From NCBI RefSeq assembly GCF_018294505.1, contig NC_057807.1, positions 264,101,306 to 264,165,305 on the forward strand: 64,000 nucleotides of DNA, given 5' to 3'. Under the pieces are notes generated by a model that worked only from the letters and a program-made list of their open reading frames with translations, searched no databases and was not told the DNA's origin. The DNA is from Triticum aestivum (lineage: Eukaryota; Streptophyta; Magnoliopsida; Poales; Poaceae). Shown piece by piece: positions 1 to 11,621 of the stretch. Each line of letters opens with the position of its first letter. Position 1 is the stretch's first letter. Made by a program: the position numbers and the translations under genes.

Positions 1-565
1 GGAGCTCGGGGCAGTGCTATATAAGAGGGCCGGCTGTGGGAGTCCTGGCCGGTTACGGCCTGGAGTCGGTTCATTATTTTTTAAATAATTCCGCGCAGAA
101 AAATGAAGAAAAGAAATACTAAACGGACTGCAAAAATCCTGAAATAAATTTTCCCCGTCCTCTAAAAATATAGAGGACAAAGTGAACATTTATTTGGGCC
201 TCTAATGCAATTTTGAAAAACACATATTTTTCCTAATTCAAATAAAATAGCAATAAAACTCTGAATAAAATTCTTATTTGATTTTAACATTAAATCTCCA
301 ATATTTCTTTATTTTGGGAAAGTCATTTTATTCCCTCTCTTTTATTTTTATAAAAGAAATATTCGAAGATAAAATAATTAAAATCAAACGATCCTCTTTT
401 CAAAGTTTGAGAAAACTCAAATATGAAAATAACGAAATCCCCAACTCTCTCCGTGGGTCCTTGAGTTGCGTAGAATTTCTAGGATCAAGCCAAAATGAAA
501 AAAAATATGATATGCAATAATGATCTAATGTATAACATTCCAAATTGAAAATTTGGGATGTTACA
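1..565 (-). repeat. Element A 3' LTR, terminal part
   Basis: On the minus strand the LTR begins TGTAACATCCC at 565 and runs off the left edge of the window. It is AT-rich, with a GC-rich patch and a TATA-like motif near 18-27. The terminal 37 bases (529-565) form a near-perfect palindrome. The boundary is set by the TG end followed directly by a purine-rich tract on the minus strand. The matching part of the other LTR of A lies outside the window, so this copy cannot be aligned to it here. Confidence 0.8.
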
Positions 566-582
566 AACCTACCCCCCTTAAG
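566..582 (-). promoter_or_regulatory. Element A polypurine tract
   Basis: Immediately inside the 3' LTR the minus strand reads as a purine-rich run with six consecutive G (plus strand acccccctta). This is the expected position of the plus-strand primer for reverse transcription. Confidence 0.8.
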
Positions 583-1990
583 ATGAATCTCGCCCTCCAG
601 ATTCGGGTTGGCTTGCAAATAGGTGAGGGTGGTCCTTCTGTAGGTCTTCCTCTCGCTCCTAGGTGGCTTCATCCTCGGTATGGTGGCTCCACTAAACTTT
701 GCAGAACTTGATAACCTTGCTGTGTGTGACTCGGCTGGCAAACTCGAGAATCTTGACTGGTTTCTCCTCATAGGTCAAATCGCTATCCAACTGAATCGCT
801 TCCAGTGGCACTGTATCTCTCAGAGGGATATCGGCCATCTCCGCATGGCACTTCTTCAGCTGGGAAACATGGAACACATCGTGAACTGCTGAAAAACCTT
901 TGGGCAATTCCAACTTGTAAGCAACTTCTCCTGTACGTTCCAAAACTTTGTATGGTCCCACAAAACGTGGTGCTAACTTTCCCTTAACTCCTAAACGCTT
1001 AACTCCTCGAAGTGGGGACACCCGAAGATACACTCTGTCTCCGACTTTGTAAACTGTCTCCTTGTGTTTAGAATCCGCATAGCTCTTCTGCCTGGATTGG
1101 GCTACCTTGAGCCTATCGCGAATAAACTTAACCTTCTCTTCATACTCTTTAATCAAATCTGGTCCAAACAACTGACGGTCTCCAACTTCATCCCACAACA
1201 ACGGTGTTTTGCACCTCCTTCCGTACAAAGCCTCGAAAGGGGCCATCTTCAAACTGGATTGATAACTGTTGTTGTAAGAGAACTCTGCATATGGAAAATT
1301 GTTGTCCCAACTAGATCCATAATCTAGCGCACAAGCTCTCAACATGTCCTCCAGAATATGATTGACTCTCTTGGTCCGTCCATCTGTCTGTGGATGAAAG
1401 GCTGTACTGAACTCTAGCCTGGTACCCAAAGTTTTATGCAACTGATTCCAGAACTTTGAGGTAAATTGTGTTCCTCTATCTGATACAATGGTCCTCGGAA
1501 CTCCATGTAGACATACGATCCTGGTCATGTATATCTTTGCCAACTTAGCACTGGTATAAGTGGTCTTTACTGGGATGAAATGAGCTACCTTCGTCAAACG
1601 ATCGACTACAACCCATATCGAGTCATAGCCTGAACGAGTCCTGGGCAATCCTATGATAAAATCCATGCCTAGCTTATCCCACTTCCATTCGGGTATCGGC
1701 AATGGCTGTAATAATCCTGCTGGCTTCTGATGCTCTGCCTTTACTCTTTGACATACATCACAAACTGCTACATACTCCACAATATCCTTCTTCATTCTGG
1801 TCCACTAGAAACTATCCTTCAAATCCAGATACATCTTGGAATTTCCTGGGTGGATCGAATATGGCGAATCATGGGCCTCTTGTAGAATCAACTTCCTGAT
1901 CTCTGGATCATTAGGCACATATACGCGGTCCTCAAATGATAAGGTATCATGCTCATCCTCACGAAATCCCTTAGCTTTTCCTTTGTTCAT
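583..1990 (-). pseudogene. Element A integrase and chromodomain, degenerate
   Basis: From right to left the frame shows the HHCC zinc domain (HPGNSKMY, CDVCQRVK), the catalytic core with D in GMDFIIG and D in VSDRGTQF, the C-terminal GKLAPRFVGPYKV segment, and a chromodomain-like tail. The third catalytic residue is lost: the usual GQTERVN reads GRTKRVN, so Glu is Lys (codon 1370-1372). A TAG at about 1804 replaces Trp in the zinc domain, and two more stops fall inside the chromodomain between about 690 and 650. This is an integrase remnant and cannot be functional. It followed RNase H in the original polyprotein. Confidence 0.9.
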
Positions 1991-2035
1991 CTTTTCCTTT
2001 ATCTCGGCAATCTCCTTGTCAGTCTTCTGAGCTTC

Positions 2036-2545
2036 TCAGATCTTATCCATCAATGTAGACTGAATCTCCAATTCTGCTACATAGCCTCTCGGAACTATCT
2101 CCAAACATAGCTTGCGAAGATCCTCTGCTAACTCCTTGGGTAACTCGCCGGTCATGAGCGGGTTGACATGGCTCTTGCGGCTCAATGCATCGGCTACTAT
2201 GTTAGCCTTTCCGGGGTGATAATGCAACCTCATATCATAATCCTTAATGAGTTCCAACCATCTCCTTTGCCTGAGGTTCAATTCCTTCTGCGTGAAGATA
2301 TACTTCAAACTCTTGTGATCCGTGTACACCTCACAATGGTTTCCGATGAGAAAATGTCTCCATGTCTTCAAAGCATGCACTACGACTGCTAACTCCAAAT
2401 CATGTGTAGCATAATTCAACTCATGGGGTTTAAGCTGTCGTGAGGCATAAGCACTGCTCCAAGTCCTCGATGAGAAGCGTCGCAATACACGTCATAATCC
2501 TTGCGTTGATCTGGCAAAATCAACACTGCTGATGTAACCAAACTT
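2036..2545 (-). pseudogene. Element A RNase H, degenerate
   Basis: The minus strand encodes the gypsy RNase [11 protein letters not shown], then [45 protein letters not shown] and the linker ending [14 protein letters not shown]. Between the first Asp motif and ASRQL several codons are deleted, which shifts the frame near 2478. Stops occur at about 2578 at the RT junction and at 2036 towards integrase. The conserved Asp and Glu positions are otherwise recognisable. Confidence 0.88.
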
Positions 2546-2577
2546 TCTTCAACTCCTAGAAACTGGCCTCAGATTCC

Positions 2578-3366
2578 TCAGTACAACTTGGTGTCCTTCT
2601 TCAACAACTCCGTCATGGTCTTTGCAATCTTCGAGAAATTCTCAACGAACCTCCGGTAGTATCCTGTGAGTCCAAGAAAACTCCGGATCTCTCCAACTGA
2701 CGTGGGTGCTTCCCAATTTGTCACAGTGACAACTTTGGTGGGGTCTACTGCTATTCCTTCTCCGGATATAACATGTCCGAGGAATCCAACTTCATTCAAC
2801 CAAAACTCACACTTGCTGAACTTGGCATATAACTGATGTTCTTTGAGCTTCCCAAGTACCAAGCGCAAATGCTCCTTATGCTCCTCTTCATTCTTTGAGT
2901 AAACCAGAATATCATCAATGAACACCACGACGAACTTATCCAAAAACTCCATGAACACCTTGTTCATCATGTTCATGAAATAGGCAGGTGCGTTAGTCAG
3001 ACCAAATGACATAACGTTATACTCATATAGCCCGTACCTTGTGGTAAAAGCTGTCTTGGGTATATCCTGCTCTAGAATCTTCAATTGGTGGTATCCTGAT
3101 CGCAGATCAGTCTTGGAAAATACTTTAGCTCCTTGCAACTGGTCAAACAGATCATTGATCATCGGCAGTGGGTACTTGTTCTTTATCGTTACTTCATTCA
3201 ATCCATGATAATCAACAACCATCCTCAATGATCCATCCTTCTTCTCCACTAGAAGTACTGGTGATCCCCAAGGTGATGAACTTGGGCAAATATAGCCTTT
3301 ATCCAGTAACTCCTTAATCTGCTTCTTAATTTCCTCCAAATCCTTTGCGGGCACCTGTACGGTCTC
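2578..3366 (-). pseudogene. Element A reverse transcriptase, partial frame
   Basis: An uninterrupted stretch of about 258 codons covers the RT fingers and palm: [60 protein letters not shown], and the catalytic [11 protein letters not shown] with both Asp present. The thumb and connection follow ([21 protein letters not shown]). The 5' part of RT is separated by a stop near 3370 from the protease region. The conserved RLNE-type motif reads HGLNE. The domain itself could fold, but the polyprotein around it is broken. Confidence 0.92.
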
Positions 3367-3400
3367 TTAGATATTGGCCTTGTGCCTGGCAAAAGCTCAA

Positions 3401-4639
3401 TCAAAAACTCAATGTCTCTACTGGTGGCATGCCTGGCAACTCCTTTGGAAATACATCAGGGAAATCCTTCACCACTGGTACTTCCTCCTGTACAACTCCT
3501 GGTAAGGAATTTACTTGAGTCCTCTTCGGCACATGCCGGGATACATACTTGATCCTTCTTCCTTCTGGGGTGGTAAGCAAAATCAACTTACTGGCGCATT
3601 CAATGTTCCCTCCATACTTCGATAACCAATCCATGCCTAATATCACATCTAGTCCTTGTGACTCCAATACTATTAGGTCTGAGGGAAACACGTAGTTACC
3701 AATCCTTAATGGTAACCGATCACACCATAGACTAGCCATATACTCTGCTCCTGGCGAGGTTACTAACATGGGTGACCTAAGGGCTTGGGTTGGCAGGTTA
3801 AACTTATCCACAAATCCCCTTGATATTTATGAATGTGATGCACCAGTATCAAAAAGAATGATTGTAGTAAATGACTTAACCAAAAACTTACCTATTACTG
3901 CATCTGGCTGGGCTTCAACCTCCTCCATGCTAACGTGGTTCACCTGTCCCCTGTTGAAAGGGTTAGGCTTCTTCCAAGATCTTACATTGCCATTTCCATT
4001 CTTAGCTTCAGGACATTCATTAGCATAATGTCCAGTGTTCTGGCACTTGTAGCAAGTAATGTGGCTCAGATCCTTCTTAGCGGGCGTTGCTGGGTTGGAA
4101 CCATTCTGTCCGTTGCTTCCTCCATTACCATTCCCATTCCTGGGGCCACTATGGTTGTGCGAACTTCCTCCATTATGGTTGTGACCTACATGGTTATGCT
4201 GAAACGGCGCTCCCAAGTTCGGGGTAAAACGAGGCTTCTGCTGAGCTCCAGAATTGTACTTTCCTTGTCCATACTTCCTCTTGCGGTTGTCAATCTGCTG
4301 TTGTTTCCTTCAATCATGAGAGCTCTATCTACCAACTCCTGGTAGTTGTTGAAGGTTTCCACCATCAACTGCATGCTCAGCTCATCATTCAGTCCTTCCA
4401 GAAACTTCTCCTGCTTAGCTGCATCTGTAGAAACATCATCTGGAGCATAACGTCCTAACTTACTAAAAGCATCCACATACTAGCAAACTGTATGTCCTCC
4501 TTGGTGCAAGTTGCGAAACTCATGCTTCTTCATGGCCATAACTCCTGTTGAAACATGGGCATTATGAAAAGCCTGCTGAAACTGATCCCATGTGACATTG
4601 TCGATGGGGTAAGTAGCTGTGAAATTCTCCCACCATGAT
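3401..4639 (-). pseudogene. Element A gag C-terminal half and protease, degenerate
   Basis: After the point where B is inserted, the minus strand continues gag: WWENFTATYP, a stop (TAG, about 4480), AFSKLGRYAPDDVS, FLEGLNDELSMQL and a frameshift near 4290. A His/Asn/Gly-rich stretch leads to an intact zinc knuckle CYKCQNTGHYANEC (about 4024-4065). The aspartic protease motif LFDTGASHS (about 3830-3860) is followed at once by a stop and frameshift, then LDVILGMDWLSKYGG. At least four lesions break the frame. The first part of gag lies at 37026-37348, on the other side of B. Confidence 0.88.
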
Positions 4640-4982
4640 TGAGGGAGTCCCGGACTAGGGGGTGTCCGGATAGCCGAACTATCATCTTCGGCCGGACTCC
4701 TGGACTGTGAAGATACAAGATTGAAGACTTCGTCCCATGTCCGGATGGGACTTTCCTTGGCGTGGAAGGCAAGCTTGGCAATACGGATATGTAGATCTCC
4801 TACCATTGTAACCGACTCTGTGTAACCCTAACCCTCTTCGGTGCCTATATAAACCGGAGGGTTTTAGTCCGTAGGACGAACAACAATCATACCATAGGCT
4901 AGCTTCTAGGGTTTAGCCTCTCTGATCTCGTGGTAGATCTACTCTTGTACTATCCATATCATCAATATCAATCAAGCAGGAG
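4640..4982 (+). repeat. Element B 5' LTR, left part (U3 and R)
   Basis: Matches 36548-36890 with only a few substitutions and then stops abruptly at AGGAG, where element C begins. The remaining 130 bp of this LTR resume at 27475. Confidence 0.95.
4845..4853 (+). promoter_or_regulatory. Element B LTR TATA box
   Basis: CTATATAAA followed by a GGAGGGTTTTAGTCC leader; the same box is at 36753-36761 in the 3' LTR. Position about 205 bp into the LTR fits an LTR core promoter. Confidence 0.65.
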
Positions 4983-6661
4983 TGTAGGACCTTGAGAAGA
5001 GGTGTCTATAGGGGGGTGATTAGACACTAAGTGCCAAAGTTGCAGTTTTTAAGTTTCTTTGAGTTTAAGTGGAGTTTAGGCACAATTTCAACAATCACAA
5101 TACATATCAAGCAAGCATGCAAAGAGTATATGAGCAGCGGAAAGTAAAGCATGCAACTTGCAAGAAAGTAAAGGGAAGGGTTTGGAGGATTCAAACGCAA
5201 TTGGAGACACAGATGTTTTTGGCGTGGTCCCGATAGGTGGTGCTATCGTACATCCACGTTGATGGAGACTTCAACCCACGAAGGGTAACAGCTGCGCGAG
5301 TCCACAGAGGGCTCCACCCACGAAGGGTCCACAAAGAATCAACCTTGTCTATCCCACCATGGCCATCGCCCACGAAGGACTTGCCTCACTAGCGGTAGAT
5401 CTTCACGAAGTAGGCAATCTCCTTGCCCTTACAAACTCCTTGGTTCAACTCCACAATCTTGTCGGAGGCTCCCAAGTGACACCTAGCCAATCTAGGAGAC
5501 ACCACTCTCCAAGAAGTAACAAATGGTGCGTTGATGATGAACTCCTTGCTCTTGTGCTTCAAATGATAGTCTCCCCAACACTCAACTCTCTCTCATAGGA
5601 TTTGGATCTGGTGGAAAGAATATTTGAGTGGAAAGCAACTTGGGGAAGGCTAGAGATCAAGATTCATATGGTAGGAATGGAATATCTTGGCCTCAACACA
5701 TGAGTAGGTAGTTCTCTCTCAGAAAATGTATGTTGGAAGTGTAGGTTCAGTCTGATGGCTCTCTCCACGAATGAAGAGGAGGTGGAGGGGTATATATAGC
5801 CTCCACACAAAATCTAACCGTTACACACAATCTACCAAACTCGGTGGGACCGAATCGTTAAACTCGGTCAGACCTATTCAGCAAATAATGTGACCGTTAG
5901 GGTTTTCGCTGGGACCGAAATGCAACTCGGTGAGACCGATATGGTTAGAGTTAGGGCATAACGTAATCTCGGTAGGACCGATTACACAAACTCGATGAGA
6001 CCGATTTGGTAATAAGCTTTCCAGAGAGTTGGTCAGGCAAACTCGGTGGGACCGATTACTCAAACTCGGTGGAACCGATTTTGGTAATAAGTTTCCAGAG
6101 AGTTTGTATTGTAATCTCGGTAGTACCGATTTCTCAAAATCGGTGAGACCGATTTGATAATGGACATACACAGAGAGATTACAATCCCATCTCGGTGTGA
6201 CCGAGATCCCTATCGGTAAGACCGATTTGCTTAGGATTTGTGGCAGTGGCTATGGCTTTTTGGAATCGGTGGTGCCGGATAGGAAGTTTCGGTGTGACCG
6301 ATTTTGGCTTTGGGTTTAGGTCATTTGTGGATGTGGGAAAGTAGTTGAGGGTTTTAGAGCATATCACAAAGCACATGAAGCAAGAGGCTCATTAAGCAAC
6401 ACCTCATCCCTCCTTGATAGTATTGGCTTTTCCTATAGACTCAATGTGATCTTGGACCACTAAAATGTAAAATGAAGAGTCTTGAGCTTGAAGCTTGAGC
6501 CAATCCTTTGTCCTTAGCATCTTGAAGGTGGTCCCACAACCTTTATTCCATGCCACTCCATTGTTGAACTTATCTGAAACATGCTAGATAAAGGTGTTAG
6601 TCCAACAAGAGATATGTTGACATTAATTACCAAAACCACCTAGGGAGCACTTGTGCTTTCA
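4983..6661 (-). repeat. Element C 3' LTR
   Basis: On the minus strand it begins TGAAAGCACAAGTGCTCCC at 6661 and ends GGTCCTACA at 4983. It contains a TATA motif at 5790-5799, a palindrome array (about 5833-6302) and a 60-codon open frame (5191-5373, minus) that is also open in the other LTR and in both LTRs of F. Confidence 0.95.
5833..6302. repeat. Array of TCGGTNNNACCGA palindromes in element C 3' LTR
   Basis: Within about 470 bp there are more than a dozen copies or near-copies of a 13-bp interrupted palindrome, TCGGT-3 nt-ACCGA, spaced 10-50 bp apart with flanks resembling AAACTCGG and CCGATTT. The array lies on the upstream (U3) side of the TATA motif at 5790-5799 in the minus-strand sense. 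The matching array is at about 26640-27115 in the 5' LTR. Sireviruses are known to carry palindromic repeats in their regulatory region; the role here is inferred. Confidence 0.8.
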
Positions 6662-6675
6662 ACCTCCCCTTTTTG
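6662..6675 (-). promoter_or_regulatory. Element C polypurine tract
   Basis: The minus strand reads AAAAAGGGGAGGTT immediately before the 3' LTR start, the expected plus-strand primer. The equivalent in element F is at 53563-53576. Confidence 0.8.
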
Positions 6676-8711
6676 GTAATTGATGGCAACATACATCAAA
6701 GCTTTAGATAGGGATATAAAGAATAGCAAGTAAAGCTTTGGAAAGACATGTAACAAACATAGGCTCCCCCTACATGTATGCAATCATGTGAATATGAAAT
6801 GTAAAGGCATGTGAGAGCATAAACATGATAGAGCAGGCAACGTGTTACATGTATCCTGGCCATATGCATCAGAGCAAAGAATGTTGAAGAAAATACCTTC
6901 ATGCTTATGAGTCCTTCTTGCAAACAATATGTACATCAGGAAGAATTCCTCATACACATGATTGTGATGCATATACTTACCTTGTAGTCTTGAGTTGTCT
7001 TAGGATGGAATGAACCTGTGTAAACAAGGTTAGATAACACAGATACATCTACTAGCCAGAGCAAATAGAAGAAACCACAAGAATACCAAGACTGGGATGA
7101 CATGTAAAGAGTGAGTACTAGGTACCACATTGGATTAGACATGTCCCCAAGAGTAAAGATATGCAAGGAATTTAAATGATCTCTTTCCCTTAGATGTCTT
7201 GCTCCCCCTGAATCTAGCATGGGATACTGGGAGAAGATAGGGAACAGAAAATCAGAGCTTGAAAGAAAACAGAGCTGAAAGATATGAATGATGATCAGAG
7301 TTGATGCATGCTAATGCAAATAATAAACACAACAGATCATATGAACATGTCTCTCCCCTCAAGAAGACATGTGGACATCTCTCCTCTTGAACACCAAGCA
7401 TCTGGGATCCTTGAGAATTACTTTCTACTTAAGTATTCTCTCCCCCTGGAGATCTCTCTCTTCTCTTTGAGGGTCTCTCCCCCTAGAAGGTCTCTCTCCC
7501 CCTTTAGGAGATAATATCTCTCTCTCCCTTAAGAAGGTGATAAGCTTTGATGCTCTCTCTCTCTTTAAATGATAAGCTTTGATGTTCTCTCTCTCCCCCT
7601 TTGACATCAATTTCCAAGAAGGGTCTTCTGGAATCCGTCGAATGGGTTTGGTCCTTGAGACACAGAACAAAGCAATGATAAAAATGTGATGCTTGTAGAG
7701 GACAAGATTCATTGAGTGGAGCTGGATCAGAAGAAATACAGAATTATGTGGCAAACTGTTTTTCCTGTTATGAAGTCGGTGGCACCGAGTGGTATACTTC
7801 GGTCGTACCGAAAAGATTCGGTTGGTCCGAAAATAATAAATCGGTGAAACTGAGTTCATCGCAGAGAAAACACTTGTCACCTATGCTCACTAAACTAGTA
7901 AGATCTCACAAAGATTTGCAAGGAATTTACTGAAAGATGTGCAATGAATAGGAATGCAGAAAATGCAGAGCAAACAAGAAGAAAGAAATCTAGATGAAGT
8001 TTTTTTTGAAAGGGGAAACAAATATGCATGAGACAAATGCAAAAACACAGAAAAGAACACAAAAGAACTTCATCTAGAGATGGCCGGCGACAAAGTCACC
8101 TATGTTAGAGTATATTGACTTAGGAGTCAAGTGAGAGCACTTGATCATAGGTCATACTCATCGTTTAAGCTCAAAATGGGGTTGCCATTTTTCGTTTAAG
8201 CATCTTGATGTATTCGCATCTTGTCGAGTTGCTTTAGCTCATGACTTGGAGTAAAGCTTCTCTAAGATGGAATAACATACCTTGGTTGGTGGTGTTGTCC
8301 ATGTAGTTGAACTTGTGTGGGTTGCTCAAGGTTGATGTAGCTCATCAAGAGTTGGGAGCATCACTTGGAATTTGAGTCCGTCTACCTACATGGGTTAGTT
8401 CTTGCAAGGAAGAGCACTTGTGTATCCAAAAATGACAATCATGAAGCTCAACATAGAATTTGTCAAAGGATTTGTTTGAGAGGTTTTGTGCTTCCTTGTC
8501 TTCAACCACCATAGGTGTAGAGACTTGGTGATATAGAGATTGCTCAAGATATGAGTAGATTACAATCTCATGGAGTTTGATTCCACCAAGTACCTACATG
8601 GGTTAGATAACATGCGAGATACAAATATATCCAAGACATAAGATTTTCATCATAAGAGAAATATCAAGGATTAGTCATAAGCTCATGTCTTGCATGTATC
8701 CAATGGAGTTT
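6676..8711 (-). other. Element C non-coding region between pol and 3' LTR
   Basis: No convincing gene. The half nearest pol (about 7750-8711) is related, in the same element orientation, to 49180-50160 of element F, including GAGCTTAAACGATGAGTATGACC near 8160. Three TCGGT-type palindromes occur at about 7775-7850. From about 6765 to 7605 the minus strand carries repeated GGGGGAG tracts (near 6766, 7201, 7438, 7474, 7491 and 7589) separated by GAGAGA runs. These resemble multiple polypurine tracts. The env-position ORF seen in F is absent here. Confidence 0.7.
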
Positions 8712-9338
8712 CTACTCCAAGTTTGAAGCATCAGTGATGTTCAATTCTCCTCTTAACCTGCAAAACACTTTCTCATCAAGAGGTTTAGTAAATATATCCG
8801 CTAATTGCTTTTCGGTGCGAACATGCTTAAGATCAATGTCACCCTTAGCAACGTGATCTCGAATGAAATGATGACGAACTTCAATATGCTTAGTTCGAGA
8901 ATGTTGCATAGGATTATGACCAATTTTGATAGCACTTCCATTGTCACAAAGCAATGGAACATGTCTCACATATATCCCATAATCTTTAAGAGTTTGGGTC
9001 ATCCAAAGTAATTGAGCACAACATGAACCAGCGGCAATATATTCAGCTTCGGCAGTGGATAAGGATACCAAGTTTTGTTTCTTGGAGGACCAAGACACAA
9101 GAGATCTACCAAGAAATTGACAAGTACCCGATGTGGGCTTTCTATTAACCTTGTCTCGAGCATAGTCCGAGTCGGAATAGCCAACAAGATCGAAAGAGGC
9201 CCTCTTAGGATACCAAATGCCAAAATTTGGTGTATGGATTAAGTATCTCACTATCCTTTTCACGGCCTTAAGATGACATTCCTTAGGAGCAGCTTGATAT
9301 CGTGCACACATGCACACACTTAGCATGATATCGGGACG
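8712..9338 (-). pseudogene. Element C copia RNase H
   Basis: Copia-type RNase H at the end of pol: GYSDSDYARDK, SGTCQFLGRSLVSWSSKKQ, STAEAEYIAAGSCCAQLLWM, LLCDNGSAI, and the C-terminal ADIFTKPLDEKVFCRLR. Conserved acidic residues (D in SDSDYA, E in AEAEY, D in CDNGSA) are present. It is separated from RT by a TGA at about 9339, in the same frame. The terminal stop at 8712-8714 appears natural, after NITDASNLE. Confidence 0.93.
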
Positions 9339-10760
9339 TCAAGCACATAGATATAGCAATGAACAGATCATAGAGGGATAAACCTTTTGGTCAACTGGTT
9401 CACCATCTTTGGTCAAGTCATTATGTCCACTAGTAGGCATGGGTGTAGACATACCTTTGCATTCTTGCATATTGAACTTCTTGAACAAGTCCTTGGTGTA
9501 CTTTGTTTGAGAAACAAAGGTACCTTCCTTAGTTTGCTTGATTTGTAGCCCAAGGAAGAATTTGAGTTCACTCATCATAGACATCTCAAACTTCTGCGAC
9601 ATTAGCTTTCCAAACGTGTCACTAAAATGAGGGTTAGTTGAACCAAATATGATATCATAAACATAAATTTGGCATACAAATAGTTCTCCATTAACCCTTT
9701 TAGTAAAAAGAGTAGAATCAGTTTTCCCAATTTCAAAGCCTTTTTCAATAAGGAACTTGGTTAAGCATTTATACCAAGCTCTAGGAGCTTGTTTAAGACC
9801 ATAAAGGGCTTTGTGAAGTTTGTAAACATGATTGGGTTTCTTAGGATTGACAAAGCCGGGAGGTTGCTTAACATAAACTTCCTCCTCTATTTCACCATTT
9901 AGAAAAGCACTTTTAGTGTCCATTTGGTACAAGGTGATATCATGATGATTAGCATAGGCAAGTTAGATGCGAATGGACTCAAGTCTAGCAACGGGGGCGT
10001 AAGTCTCACCATAGTCCATACCTTCGACTTGTGTGTAGCCTTGGGCGACGAGATGTGCTTTGTTGCGAACTACTTGTTCATCTTCATCTTGCTTGTTGCA
10101 AAACACCCATTTGGTACCGATGACGTTGTGGTTGTTGTCGGGCTTCTCAACCAATGTCCAAACTTGATTCCTCTCAAAGTTGTGTAGCTCTTCATGCATG
10201 GCATTTATCCAGTCCGGATCTTCCAATGCTTCTTCAACCTTCATAGGTTCAATGCTAGAGATGAAAGAATAGTTTTCACAAAAGTTAGCTAAACGAGTTT
10301 TAGAGCGAGTGATTCTCCCGGTTTGAATGTCATTGCAGATTTGCTCGACGGGATGATCTTTAGCAACTCTTGCTCGAACTCGTGAAAGCTTTTGCTTGGG
10401 TCTTCGTTGAACATCTTCTTCATCTTGTTCTTCTTCTTCTTGGCCTTCTTCATTGTTGGCATTGTCGTTCCCTTGTCGTGGTGGAGAAGGAGGTTGTTGA
10501 CGTTCATCTTGATGCACTTCCTCGTTTCCTTCATCTTGGTGTGTCCCGCTTGTGGATGCTTCCGTATCAACTCTTGGTTCACCTTGTTGTGAAGTTGAAG
10601 CTTCCGCTTGGACAGACGAGGTACTCTCCTTCACCTCCGTTGGACGAACCTTGCCAATAGCCAAGTCTTGAATTGCTCCCGAAGGATCTTTGTCACCTAC
10701 ATCAATTGGCATTTGCTCTACTTGCGAGCCGTTAGATTCATCAAACTTCACATCTACCAT
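9339..10760 (-). pseudogene. Element C copia reverse transcriptase
   Basis: The segment begins in the acidic, low-complexity linker after integrase and enters RT with [74 protein letters not shown] and [12 protein letters not shown]. The catalytic box reads YVYDIIFGS where the family has YVDD: the first Asp is Tyr (codon 9657-9659), which should abolish polymerase activity. A stop (TAA, about 9963) splits the domain, but the frame is unchanged on both sides. Note that the defects are substitutions and not frameshifts. Confidence 0.93.
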
Positions 10761-10761
10761 C

Positions 10762-11621
10762 TCCTCAACCTTTCGGGTGAAATTGTTGTAGACACGGTAA
10801 GTGTGAGAGTTTGAGCCATAACCTAGTAGGAAACCTTCATGACATTTAGGAGCAAATTTAGAGCGACGATGCTTATCAAGAATGTAGCACTTTGAGCCGA
10901 ATACTCGAGAGTATCCAACTTGGGGTTAGTTACCGGTGAGGAGCTCGTATGCCGTCTTGCCGAGTAGCTTGTGAAGATAAAAGTGATTTGTTGCATGACA
11001 AGCTGTCTCAACCGCTTCTGCCCAAAAGTGCTTCGGCGTCTTGTACTCATCAAGCATTGTTCTCGCCATTTCGATGAGCGTCCGGTTCTTTCTCTCAACA
11101 ACTCTGTTTTGTTGAGGTGTGTACGTAGCCGAGAACTCGTGTGAAATCCCTTCTTCATCAAGAAAGGTGTCCACATTTGCGTTCTTGAACTCCGTTCCGT
11201 TGTCGCTGCGAACCTTCTTGATCTTCACTTCAAATTGATTTTGGGCCATCCTAGCGAAGTTTTTGAAGATCTTTTGGACCTGCGATTTATCATCGAGAAA
11301 GAACACCCACGTAAATCTTGAAAAATCATCAACTATAACTAGACCAAAAGAATTTCCACCGAGACTCTTGTAGGAGTTGGGACCAAAGAGATCCATGTGA
11401 AGTAGCTCGAGTGGCCTCCTTGTGGTCATGATGTTCTTCACGGGATGCCTTCCTCCAACCTGTTTACCTGCCTGACAAGCGCTGCAAAGTCTATCCTTAT
11501 CAAATATGACATCGTTAACTCCAAGGATATGATTTCCTTTAATAAGCTTGTCAAGGTTTCGCATACCAACATGACCAAGTCGTCTATGCCATAACCAACC
11601 TTTTGAGGATTTAGCAATGAA
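10762..11621 (-). pseudogene. Element C copia integrase
   Basis: The integrase starts with the zinc domain (WHRRLGHVGMRNL, LCSACQAGK) and continues into the core with D in LHMDLFGP, D in VRSDNGTEF and E in QNRVVERKNRT, so all three catalytic acids are present. A stop (TAA, about 10926) follows LLTGN, after which PQVGYSRVFGSKCYIL and a GFLLGYGSNSHTYRVY segment continue in the same frame. Integrase before RT is diagnostic of copia elements. Confidence 0.93.

Noticed and set aside
4480..4806. 108-codon frame joining B LTR and A gag
   Set aside because: It crosses the insertion boundary at 4640. Only the part below 4640 belongs to gag; the rest is chance reading through LTR sequence.
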